Source of the DNA: Vibrio crassostreae
GTDB taxonomy: Bacteria > Pseudomonadota > Gammaproteobacteria > Enterobacterales > Vibrionaceae
Assembly: GCF_024347415.1 (NCBI RefSeq)
Contig: NZ_AP025476.1
Coordinates: 1,364,001 to 1,428,000 of the forward strand
Length of the DNA: 64,000 nt
Reading direction: 5' to 3'
Made by a program: the position numbers and the translations under genes. How positions within the stretch are numbered: position 1 is the first letter of the stretch; each line of letters begins with the position of its first letter. This document shows positions 44,726-52,760 of this stretch, piece after piece. Below the pieces are notes generated by a model that made no database searches, had not been told where the DNA came from, and saw nothing but the letters and a program-made list of their open reading frames with translations.

Positions 44726-46243
44726 ATGACGGTTATTCGTAAGCAAGATGTGATCAGCAGTGTCGCTGACGCACTTCAGTACATTTCTTATTATCACCCT
44801 TTAGACTTTGTCCAAGCCCTAGAAAAAGCGTACGAGAAAGAAGAGAGCCAAGCAGCTAAAGATGCGATCGCTCAGATTCTTATCAACTCGCGTATGTCTG
44901 CGGAAGGCCATCGTCCAATTTGTCAGGATACGGGTATTGTTACTTGTTTCGTGAACATCGGTATGGATGTTAGGTGGGAAACGGATCAAACAGTACAACA
45001 GATGGTTGATGAAGGCGTTCGTCAAGCTTACAACAACCCAGATAACCCATTGCGTGCATCTGTCCTAATGGATCCTGCAGGTAAGCGTATTAATACCAAA
45101 GACAACACACCAGCGGTTGTTCACATTAATATGGTTCCTGGCAACAAAGTTGAAATTCAAATCGCAGCAAAAGGCGGCGGTTCTGAGAACAAAACCAAGA
45201 TGGTTATGCTTAACCCTTCTGATGATATTGCAGAATGGGTAGAGAAGACGCTACCAACAATGGGCGCGGGCTGGTGTCCACCGGGCATGCTAGGCATAGG
45301 CATTGGTGGTACGGCTGAAAAAGCAGCGGTACTAGCAAAAGAATCTCTGATGGAACACATCGATATTCAAGAGCTTATCGACAAAGGTCCAGAGAACGCT
45401 GAAGAAGAGCTTCGTTTAGATATCTTCAACCGTGTAAACAAACTGGGTATTGGCGCACAAGGTCTTGGCGGTCTAACGACTGTGGTTGACGTGAAAATCA
45501 AAACAGCGCCAACGCACGCAGCCTCTAAGCCTGTTTGCTTGATCCCGAACTGTGCAGCAACACGTCACGTACATTTCACATTAGACGGCAGCGGCCCTGC
45601 AGAGCTAACACCACCTAAGTTAGAAGAGTGGCCAGATATTACTTGGGAAGCAGGCGCGAATACACGCCGTGTTAACCTTGATGAGATTACTAAAGAAGAC
45701 GTTCAAGAGTGGAAGACTGGCGAAACGGTTCTTCTATCAGGCAAGATCTTAACCGGTCGTGATGCAGCGCATAAGCGTATTCAAGGGATGCTTGAAAGTG
45801 GTGAAGGTTTACCAGAAGGCGTCGACCTGAAAGGTAAGTTCATTTACTACGTAGGCCCAGTTGATGCAGTAGGCGATGAAGCGGTAGGTCCTGCTGGCCC
45901 AACAACGTCTACTCGTATGGATAAGTTCACCGACATGATGTTAGAAGAAACCGGCATTATGGGCATGATTGGTAAAGCAGAGCGCGGCCCTGCAACGGTT
46001 GAGTCAATCAAACAACATAAATCGGTTTACCTGATGGCGGTTGGTGGTGCAGCTTATTTAGTGGCTAAAGCAATTAAAAAAGCACGTGTGGTTGCGTTTG
46101 AAGATCTCGGTATGGAAGCGATCTACGAGTTTGAAGTTGAAGACATGCCGGTAACGGTTGCTGTTGACTCGAACGGCGTGAACGCGCACCAGATCGGCCC
46201 TGACACGTGGAAAGTGAAAATTGCTGAAGCTGAAAAAGCATAA
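44726..46243 (+). CDS. fumA: Fumarate hydratase class I
   Basis: A 505-residue iron-sulfur fumarase of the FumA/FumB type. Cluster cysteines are in RPICQDTGIV and LIPNCAATRHVHF, and a third probably in the GWCPPGMLG segment. The N-terminal tartrate dehydratase alpha-like domain and the C-terminal beta-like domain (ILTGRDAAHKRIQGMLESG, VGPAGPTTSTRMD) are both present. It hydrates fumarate to malate in the TCA cycle. Being oxygen-sensitive, it is usually backed by FumC. AGAGG precedes the ATG. A strong 13-bp terminator stem follows. Confidence 0.94.
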   Translation: MTVIRKQDVISSVADALQYISYYHPLDFVQALEKAYEKEESQAAKDAIAQILINSRMSAEGHRPICQDTGIVTCFVNIGMDVRWETDQTVQQMVDEGVRQAYNNPDNPLRASVLMDPAGKRINTKDNTPAVVHINMVPGNKVEIQIAAKGGGSENKTKMVMLNPSDDIAEWVEKTLPTMGAGWCPPGMLGIGIGGTAEKAAVLAKESLMEHIDIQELIDKGPENAEEELRLDIFNRVNKLGIGAQGLGGLTTVVDVKIKTAPTHAASKPVCLIPNCAATRHVHFTLDGSGPAELTPPKLEEWPDITWEAGANTRRVNLDEITKEDVQEWKTGETVLLSGKILTGRDAAHKRIQGMLESGEGLPEGVDLKGKFIYYVGPVDAVGDEAVGPAGPTTSTRMDKFTDMMLEETGIMGMIGKAERGPATVESIKQHKSVYLMAVGGAAYLVAKAIKKARVVAFEDLGMEAIYEFEVEDMPVTVAVDSNGVNAHQIGPDTWKVKIAEAEKA

Positions 46244-46313
46244 TTTACCGAAGTCAAAAGTCGTAACAGGCGCTAGCTTCAGCGTTTGAATTGCAATTTT
46301 TGACAGAAAGTTA

Positions 46314-46349
46314 AAGACAAAAGTGCAGCATTATCTGCACTTTTGTCAT
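46314..46349 (+). terminator. Terminator after fumA
   Basis: A 13-bp perfect stem GACAAAAGTGCAG (46316-46328) with CTGCACTTTTGTC (46335-46347). Downstream T run is short, so it may be a partial terminator. Confidence 0.7.
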
Positions 46350-46406
46350 ATTATCAATGATATAGTGATAAACACATAGTTTGATATAAGAATATAGGAG
46401 AGAGGA

Positions 46407-46592
46407 ATGCCTCGTTTTATTCAGATCCTACAGATTATCTTGGCAGTGGTGATTGGTGCTTTTGTTGGCTACGACCTGATCTTGAAAGGGATCAGTATCT
46501 TTGATAATAAATACGTGACGATTACCTGTGCACTTTGGCTAATCGCAGAGATTGCACTGTTTGTTATCTACAAGTTGATTGAAGACGATTAA
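46407..46592 (+). CDS. Small two-helix membrane protein
   Basis: A 61-residue protein with two predicted helices (about 6-27 and 37-56), a short polar turn (ISIFDNKYV) and an acidic tail (LIEDD). AGGAGAGAGGA directly precedes the ATG, a very strong ribosome-binding site, and a terminator follows 30 bases after the stop, so this is a real single-gene unit. I do not recognise the family. Confidence 0.75.
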   Translation: MPRFIQILQIILAVVIGAFVGYDLILKGISIFDNKYVTITCALWLIAEIALFVIYKLIEDD

Positions 46593-46615
46593 ACGTCGGA
46601 TATCGTGCAAAAATT

Positions 46616-46653
46616 TTAAAGCCCCTGATTATGAATGTAGTCAGGGGCTTTTA
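46616..46653 (+). terminator. Terminator after the small membrane protein gene
   Basis: Stem AAAGCCCCTGA (46618-46628) with TCAGGGGCTTT (46641-46651). Confidence 0.88.
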
Positions 46654-46791
46654 TTCATCTAGCATTAAGAATGTGTATTGCATACTAATCACCATAAGCA
46701 TAAGCATACAATCTATCCCATCTGGGAAAGAACATAGGCTTGCCTCGCTATTATCATAATCAGCTAGCCTAATTATCACGGAGTCGTTCAA

Positions 46792-48165
46792 ATGAAACAC
46801 CTAACTCAAGAAATGAGTGACTTTATAAGCAGAGGAACGGATTCTCATATTCGAGTAGCGGTCACGGGGCTCTCTCGTGCGGGTAAGACAGCATTCATTA
46901 CTTCGCTGGTCAATCAGCTTCTTCATACGTCTACCCATAAAAACCTACCACTGCTTGCATCGGCGAGAGATGGAAGAATTATTGGTGCAAAGCGGATCCC
47001 TCAACACAACATGATGATTCCACGTTTCTCATATGATGAAGCGATGGAGTCGTTGAATGCACAGCCACCAGAATGGCCGGTGCCAACGCGTGATGTCAGT
47101 GAGATTCGTCTAGCTATCAAATATAAGCCAGCGAAGGGCGCAAAAAAACTACTGAGTAAAAACAGCACCCTTTATCTCGATATTGTCGATTACCCAGGCG
47201 AATGGCTGCTTGATTTACCCTTACTGGATATGGATTTTGAAACCTGGAGTCAGTCTCAATTCGCTGCGTTGAAAGGGGATAGAGAAACCTATTCGCAAGA
47301 GTGGAACGTAATGCGTGGTGATATCGACTTGCTAGCAGAAGCGGACGAAAAGAAACTGGTCGCGATTGCCGATAGCTACACCCAGTACCTTCATACTTGT
47401 AAAAGTAACGGACTGCATTGGGTACAGCCGGGTCGATTCGTATTACCCGGTGAGCTTGAAGGCGCGCCTGTGCTGCAATTCTTCCCGTGTATCGCACCTG
47501 AGGGTAAGTTCTCAAAAACAAGTAACTATGCGGTACTGAAAGCGCGTTATGAAGAGTATCAACAGAAGGTAGTGAAAGCGTTCTACAAGAATCACTTCGC
47601 GACGTTCGACAGACAAATCGTGTTGGTGGATTGCTTGCAGCCACTCAATGCGGGTTATGACTCTTTCATGGATATGCGTGGTGCACTTGAACAGTTATTG
47701 AAGAGCTTTAAGTACGGTCGAAGCAATATCTTAAGACGCTTATTCGCGCCGAAGATCGACAAGATCTTGTTTGCAGCCACTAAAGCTGACCATGTGACAC
47801 CGGATCAACATCCGAACTTGGTGTCACTGTTACAACAGATGGTTCATCCGGCTTGGCAGCAGGCGGCATTTGAACACATCGACATGAGTTGTATGAGCAT
47901 TGCGTCTATTCAAGCGACCAGCGCGGGTTATATCTCGTCGGGATCCGACAATGTTCCGGCGTTGCAAGGTGTGACTTTGGATAATGTCCCTCAAACCATG
48001 TATCCGGGAGAAGTGCCGCGTAAGTTGCCCAATAAACAGTATTGGGAAACCAACCAGTTTGATTTCACGAGCTTTAGACCGATGGAGCAACATTCTGATG
48101 AGCCTTGCCAACATCTAAGAGTCGACAAGGTTTTAGAGTATCTCATTGGCGACAAGTTGAAGTAA
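46792..48165 (+). CDS. ycjX: YcjX family P-loop protein (DUF463)
   Basis: A 457-residue nucleotide-binding protein. The Walker A loop is GLSRAGKT at residues 26-33, and the DxxGEW-type Walker B is in [18 protein letters not shown]. This is the YcjX family, a phage-shock-linked GTPase/ATPase-like protein. In E. coli ycjX and ycjF lie beside the psp genes and before tyrR; here ycjX-ycjF-tyrR is kept but no psp genes are in the window. It is probably associated with the membrane-stress response; biochemical role unknown. Confidence 0.92.
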   Translation: MKHLTQEMSDFISRGTDSHIRVAVTGLSRAGKTAFITSLVNQLLHTSTHKNLPLLASARDGRIIGAKRIPQHNMMIPRFSYDEAMESLNAQPPEWPVPTRDVSEIRLAIKYKPAKGAKKLLSKNSTLYLDIVDYPGEWLLDLPLLDMDFETWSQSQFAALKGDRETYSQEWNVMRGDIDLLAEADEKKLVAIADSYTQYLHTCKSNGLHWVQPGRFVLPGELEGAPVLQFFPCIAPEGKFSKTSNYAVLKARYEEYQQKVVKAFYKNHFATFDRQIVLVDCLQPLNAGYDSFMDMRGALEQLLKSFKYGRSNILRRLFAPKIDKILFAATKADHVTPDQHPNLVSLLQQMVHPAWQQAAFEHIDMSCMSIASIQATSAGYISSGSDNVPALQGVTLDNVPQTMYPGEVPRKLPNKQYWETNQFDFTSFRPMEQHSDEPCQHLRVDKVLEYLIGDKLK

Positions 48166-48179
48166 TTGAGGCAATCAAA

Positions 48180-49232
48180 ATGAGTGAATTAAAAACAAAG
48201 CAGGTCTTTGATGAACCGTTGAAGACCTCTTTTGATGAGCGAGACAAGAGCGAAGTTGGCCCGGATTTAGGCGCTCAACAACTGTTCACAGAGCAAGAGA
48301 AATTTGTCCCAGTTGCACCGCAAGTGGAAGCCGATCTTGATGGTGAAGCTGAACAGCAATTGGAACAAGTGATTCGACCGAGTAAAAAGAAGAAGTGGTT
48401 TGGAACGGGTCTATTGATCGCTTTTTCTGGCCTCGTTGGATGGCAAGCAATTGATTCGGTCATTACCGCGATTCAAACTGCTGACTGGCTTGCATTAGGT
48501 TGGGCAGGCTTTATTGCTGCCATTGCTTCATTGGGTTTAGGCGCAATAGGCAAAGAGCTATGGAAACTGCGCTCGCTTAAAGACCACTTTAGTGTGCAAG
48601 AGCAGAGTGAAGAGCTCTTGCAAAGCCAAAGTGTCGGCAAGGGTAAAGCGTTCTGTGAAAACATCGCCAAGCAAGGCGGTATTATTGCTGAGTCACCTTC
48701 GTACGATAAGTGGCGAAACAGCATTAACCCAGCACACAGTGATGCAGAAGTGTTGGATATGTACGATGCGTTGGTTGTTGCTCAGCAGGATAAAGTGGCT
48801 ACTCAAATCGTCACTAAGTTCTCGACCGAATCGGCGGCTTTGGTTGCAGTGAGTCCATTGGCTGCTGCTGATATGTTGCTGGTGGCGTGGCGTAATTTCA
48901 CCATGATAGACAAGCTTGCTGATGTGTATGGCATCGAGCTTGGCTACTGGTCTCGTATTAAGCTATTTAAACTGGTGTTAATCAACATGGCCGCTGCAGG
49001 AGCCAGTGAACTCGCGATTGATGCGAGCATGGATCTCGTCTCGATGGATCTTGCAGGCAAAGTCTCAGCTCGAGCAGGGCAGGGGCTAGGTGTCGGTATC
49101 CTTACGGCGAGACTGGGCTTAAAAGCCATGACATTGCTGCGTCCTATGCCTTGGCATAACGAACGAAAAGTAAAACTGGCAGACCTCCGCAAAGCTGTCC
49201 TTTCAGAAATAAAGCGTATTACTCTCAAATAA
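48180..49232 (+). CDS. ycjF: YcjF family membrane protein (DUF697)
   Basis: A 350-residue inner-membrane protein. The first 85 residues are charged and cytoplasmic. Two helices follow (about 78-98 and 104-126), then a DUF697 domain (about 215-345). GAGG nine bases upstream supports ATG 48180, which gives [10 protein letters not shown] as in the family; a longer frame from 48105 overlaps ycjX and is not needed. It forms an operon with ycjX, 14 bases apart. Function is unknown, and it likely works with YcjX. Confidence 0.9.
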   Translation: MSELKTKQVFDEPLKTSFDERDKSEVGPDLGAQQLFTEQEKFVPVAPQVEADLDGEAEQQLEQVIRPSKKKKWFGTGLLIAFSGLVGWQAIDSVITAIQTADWLALGWAGFIAAIASLGLGAIGKELWKLRSLKDHFSVQEQSEELLQSQSVGKGKAFCENIAKQGGIIAESPSYDKWRNSINPAHSDAEVLDMYDALVVAQQDKVATQIVTKFSTESAALVAVSPLAAADMLLVAWRNFTMIDKLADVYGIELGYWSRIKLFKLVLINMAAAGASELAIDASMDLVSMDLAGKVSARAGQGLGVGILTARLGLKAMTLLRPMPWHNERKVKLADLRKAVLSEIKRITLK

Positions 49233-49255
49233 AGCATTGAAAGCTCAATAGTTTG

Positions 49256-49289
49256 AGAAGAAGAGTAAACATATGTTTACTCTTCTTCT
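49256..49289 (+). promoter_or_regulatory. 34-bp perfect palindrome: terminator-like hairpin with a TyrR-box-like core
   Basis: A perfect inverted repeat centred on CATATG (49270-49275). Its core is GTAAA (49265-49269), six bases, TTTAC (49276-49280), differing from the TyrR box TGTAAA-N6-TTTACA only at the outermost base on each side. It keeps the G and C that TyrR needs. It is downstream of ycjF and about 70 bases before tyrR, where tyrR autoregulation would act. As RNA it would also be a strong hairpin followed by a T-rich stretch. Confidence 0.6.
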
Positions 49290-49355
49290 TGACTGAACTC
49301 AGAGCTTAATCCACACTACTGTCAACTTATCCTGACACCTATAATAGGACTATTT

Positions 49356-50900
49356 GTGCGTCTTGAAGTATTGTGTGAAGACAGACTCGGCTTAACGCGT
49401 GAGTTGCTCGATATCTTGGCCTCAAAAAGCATTGATTTAAGAGGAATCGAAATTGATGTTAAAGGCATTATTTACCTAAACTGCCCTGATATCGATTTTG
49501 ATGCTTTTAGTGAACTTATGGCTGAAATTCGCCGAATTTCAGGTGTGAAGGATGTACGTAAAATCCAATTTATGCCAAGCGAAAGGCATAACACAGAGCT
49601 GATTGCTCTGCTGGCAAACCTACCTGACCCTGTGATTGCGATTGACCTTAAAGGCTCAGTCGACATGGCGAACCACGCTGCACTGAACCTCTTCAACAAG
49701 CAAGAAGACGAAGTCATCGGTGAACCGTTAGCGACGTTCGTTCCTAGCTTTAACTTTGCTCGTTGGATTGAAGGCGATGTAACGCGCCATCGTGAAGTTG
49801 TCGTGTTGGATGGTTTAGATTTCTCGATTGAAATCCTACCAATTTACCTTGGTGGTGATGTCAACGAAGCGGTACTGGCAAGTGCAGTAATGACGATTCG
49901 TTCTTGTAATCAAGAGATGAACTCGCCAGATTCAATTCCAGAACAGAACAACCTAGGTTTCGAACACTTTGTTGGTGTCTCTAATCGCCATAAAGCTTTG
50001 ATCAGCCAAGCTAAGAAATTGGCTATGCTGGATCAGCCTCTATTAATTGAAGGCGATACGGGTACGGGTAAAGAGATGCTAGCAAAAGCGTGTCATAACC
50101 GTTCAAATCGTTCTTCTTTCCCATTCTTGATTCTAAGCTGTGCATCAATGCCTGATGACGTAGCGGAAACGGAATTGTTTGGTCATGCACCGGGTTCGTT
50201 TAACCATGAACAAGGACATAAAGGCATTTTCGAGCAAGCGAATGGCGGAACGGTCTTTTTAGATGAAATTGGCGAAATGAGCCCACATCTACAAATCAAA
50301 CTGCTGCGTTTCCTACAAGATGGTTCATTCCGTCGTGTGGGTGAAGAAGAAGAGATGCACGCGGATGTTCGTATTATAGCATCAACGCGCCATCGCCTTT
50401 CTGAATTAGCAGACTCCGGCTCGTTCCGTGAAGACTTGTTCTACCGCTTGAATGTACTGACTCTGTCTATCCCTGCATTGCGTGAACGCTCAAACGACGT
50501 AGCGCCACTGTTGGAACTGTTCGTTGCAAAGTACGCGCAGCAATTAGGTATGTTAAAACCAAAACTGACTCAAGAACTAATCGACCAGCTTGGTAATTAC
50601 CAATGGCCGGGCAACATTCGTCAGTTAGACAACATGGTTCTACGCGCATTAACAGAGTTGGATTCAGACACGCTAACGGTTGAGCAATTCCACTTGCCAA
50701 AGCTTGAAACCATGACAGCAGGAATGGCGAACTTAAGCTTAGATGGTTCTCTGGATGAGATCATGAAAGACTATGAATCTCAGATTCTAGAGAAGCTTTA
50801 TCAGTCTTTCCCATCAAGCCGTAAGCTTGCAAAGCGTTTGAATGTATCTCACACCTCAATTGCGAATAAGCTTCGTGATTACGGTATCAGAAAGAACTGA
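49356..50900 (+). CDS. tyrR: TyrR, regulator of aromatic amino acid genes
   Basis: A 514-residue regulator, the length of E. coli TyrR. An ACT-like domain opens it (RLEVLCEDRLGLTRELLDIL), followed by a PAS domain (about 78-190). The AAA+ domain (about 205-430) has Walker A GDTGTGKE and Walker B GTVFLDEIGEMSP. The C-terminal helix-turn-helix is SSRKLAKRLNVSHTSIANKL. The GAFTGA loop for sigma-54 contact is missing, as in other TyrR proteins (here HAPGSFNHEQGHKG). It senses Tyr, Phe and Trp and controls their transport and synthesis, plausibly including the tyrP-like permease in this window. The start is GTG with AGGA seven bases upstream. Confidence 0.95.
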   Translation: MRLEVLCEDRLGLTRELLDILASKSIDLRGIEIDVKGIIYLNCPDIDFDAFSELMAEIRRISGVKDVRKIQFMPSERHNTELIALLANLPDPVIAIDLKGSVDMANHAALNLFNKQEDEVIGEPLATFVPSFNFARWIEGDVTRHREVVVLDGLDFSIEILPIYLGGDVNEAVLASAVMTIRSCNQEMNSPDSIPEQNNLGFEHFVGVSNRHKALISQAKKLAMLDQPLLIEGDTGTGKEMLAKACHNRSNRSSFPFLILSCASMPDDVAETELFGHAPGSFNHEQGHKGIFEQANGGTVFLDEIGEMSPHLQIKLLRFLQDGSFRRVGEEEEMHADVRIIASTRHRLSELADSGSFREDLFYRLNVLTLSIPALRERSNDVAPLLELFVAKYAQQLGMLKPKLTQELIDQLGNYQWPGNIRQLDNMVLRALTELDSDTLTVEQFHLPKLETMTAGMANLSLDGSLDEIMKDYESQILEKLYQSFPSSRKLAKRLNVSHTSIANKLRDYGIRKN

Positions 50901-50918
50901 TCGAATAAGAACAAGATT

Positions 50919-51506
50919 ATGGAAGATTTGAGTACACCAGAGCGCATTTATAAGCATGATGGTAATCTGATTCTACGCACGGCTGAAATTGATGACGCTG
51001 GCATGATCAGCGAGTACTTTCAGGTTAACAGAGAGTACCTGAAACCTTGGGAACCGATTCGCGAAGATGCGTTCTTTGATAGAGCGAGTTGGGCGCAGCG
51101 ACTGATCAAGTTAAACGAGCTTCATAAAATGGGGCTAGGCTATTACTGTTTACTGATTAACGCTGACTCTAATGAAATGTTAGGCACCATATCGTTCAGT
51201 AATTTGTCGCGTTTTCCGTTCTACGCTTGTAATGTCGGTTACTCATTGGCTCAAAGTGCACAGGGGCACGGTTACATGCGCAGAGGCTTGAGCATGGCGA
51301 AGGACTACATGTTTGATGTGCAGAACATGCACCGCTTAATGGCGGGCTACATGCCTCACAACGAACGCAGTGCGGGTGTATTAGAGCATCTTGGTTTTGT
51401 TCGAGAAGGCTTTGCCAAAGATTACCTACAGATTAACGGTAAATGGGAAGACCATGTGCTGACCGCGTTAGTTAACCCAAATTGGGAAGACAGACGCACT
51501 GTTTAG
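50919..51506 (+). CDS. GNAT acetyltransferase (RimJ/RimL-like)
   Basis: A 195-residue GNAT enzyme. The acetyl-CoA site is in the segment VGYSLAQSAQGHGYMRRGL (about 107-125), with the later motif NERSAGVLEHLGFVREG typical of RimJ/RimL protein N-terminal acetyltransferases. It starts 18 bases after tyrR and is probably co-transcribed. The most likely substrate is a ribosomal protein N terminus (RimJ type), but related enzymes act on small molecules. Confidence 0.85.
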   Translation: MEDLSTPERIYKHDGNLILRTAEIDDAGMISEYFQVNREYLKPWEPIREDAFFDRASWAQRLIKLNELHKMGLGYYCLLINADSNEMLGTISFSNLSRFPFYACNVGYSLAQSAQGHGYMRRGLSMAKDYMFDVQNMHRLMAGYMPHNERSAGVLEHLGFVREGFAKDYLQINGKWEDHVLTALVNPNWEDRRTV

Positions 51507-51662
51507 ACGCAGTTGTAGTTAACAACGCGCGTATTTAAGTAAACAGGCTAACAACGAATTTAAAGGCAGCGAATATCAAGCGATCTCTAATCGCCGCTGT
51601 ATCAAAAAGAACAGATAGGCATGGTAAATCCATCAGCCTGAGAAGATATTTGAGGAATTTTG

Positions 51663-52136
51663 ATGTCATACACAACTTTGGACGAATACCAAAGAAAATG
51701 GATTTTCACCCACCAGTCAATGCCGCTTCCAGCAGAGGACTTGGAAAAGATTAAGCCAATGACACAGGCAAGAGCATCTCAGTTCTGGAAAGAGAACGTG
51801 AGTCCTCAAAGCCCAGACGCAGAACGACTAAGCTCGCAAGACTGGCCAAGCAAAGCATCGAACTGGAATGAAGAGATCAGCTGGATGGCGCATTGGGAAG
51901 CGGATGAGCCTGAAATGCCAGAAGAGATCCTTAATTTTATCGATTGGCAAGATGACGTAACTGTTTATTTTTGTTACGAAAAATACAATGTTCTTGAAAC
52001 CAAATGGGCGATTTTCAAGAAGCATTGGAAAAACTTTTTGTTCTACGATGATGGTCCAATTCTATTAGGTCGTCGTCGCTCTGAAGCACTTTGGTTTGCG
52101 ACTAATGGTACTGTGAAAATCGGTAACCGAGCATAA
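51663..52136 (+). CDS. DUF2947-like protein
   Basis: A 157-residue soluble protein rich in tryptophan. Notable segments are FTHQSMPLPAEDLEKI, the tryptophan-rich middle NWNEEISWMAHWEADEP and VYFCYEKYNVLETKW. I believe it belongs to DUF2947, found in Vibrio and Shewanella, with no known function; the assignment is from memory. GAGGA lies before the ATG at 51663; an adjacent TTG at 51660 would add one residue. A strong terminator follows. Confidence 0.7.
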   Translation: MSYTTLDEYQRKWIFTHQSMPLPAEDLEKIKPMTQARASQFWKENVSPQSPDAERLSSQDWPSKASNWNEEISWMAHWEADEPEMPEEILNFIDWQDDVTVYFCYEKYNVLETKWAIFKKHWKNFLFYDDGPILLGRRRSEALWFATNGTVKIGNRA

Positions 52137-52160
52137 GCCGACAAAGAATTTTAAGCGGTA

Positions 52161-52190
52161 GAAAAGCGAGCATAGCGCTCGCTTTTTTTG
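52161..52190 (+). terminator. Terminator after the DUF2947-like gene
   Basis: Stem AAAGCGAGC (52163-52171) with GCTCGCTTT (52177-52185) and a T run. Confidence 0.9.
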
Positions 52191-52372
52191 TGCCTGTGGA
52201 TCTTTGAAGATCGTTGCGAAACGCCCACTGTTTGAACCTAAAAATTGAATCGAATTCCTACTCGTTTAAAAACGGAAATTTATGAAATTGAGATCGCTAT
52301 CTCATTGGCTTAGTTGAAGTTTTATGGTGTTGGGCTATCTTTATAGTACTGCCTTAGTGGAGGTGAAGTATT

Positions 52373-52588
52373 ATGATTTGGGATACTCTCGAACGTGTAA
52401 ATAAACTTCGCAAGGAAGCAATGGAGGATCCAGAGTTTTTGGATTCAGCAAAAATGCATGAGGAATGGCTTTTAAGCGAAACTCATAATCAATCAAACAA
52501 AGGAGCAAAAGAGAAGAAACCGAAAAAGCTATCTGACATTTATGAAAACACGGATTTTCCTATCAACCCAACTGGAACGAAACATTAA
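52373..52588 (+). CDS. Small charged hypothetical protein
   Basis: A 71-residue protein, highly charged, with the lysine-rich stretch NKGAKEKKPKKLSD and no membrane segment. GGAGGTGAAG just upstream is a very good ribosome-binding site, and a strong terminator follows about 80 bases later, so it is likely expressed. I do not recognise the family. Confidence 0.65.
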   Translation: MIWDTLERVNKLRKEAMEDPEFLDSAKMHEEWLLSETHNQSNKGAKEKKPKKLSDIYENTDFPINPTGTKH

Positions 52589-52668
52589 CAATGATGAACT
52601 GCAACACGGCTAAGGCTCTTAACCAAAAAGCGATAAGTCGATTAAACATACCAGCCTTAAGCCACCCA

Positions 52669-52708
52669 TAAAAAAGCCACTTTCAACGAACCGAAAGTGG
52701 CTTTTTCT
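52669..52708. terminator. Bidirectional terminator before the Hsp70 operon end
   Basis: Perfect 14-bp stem AAAAAGCCACTTTC (52671-52684) with GAAAGTGGCTTTTT (52693-52706). It serves the small gene on the forward strand and the end of the Hsp70 operon on the reverse strand. Confidence 0.88.
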
Positions 52709-52760
52709 TTTCTCGTTAGCTTCTTTACTCGTTAACAACTAAAGCTAATCGTTTTAAATG

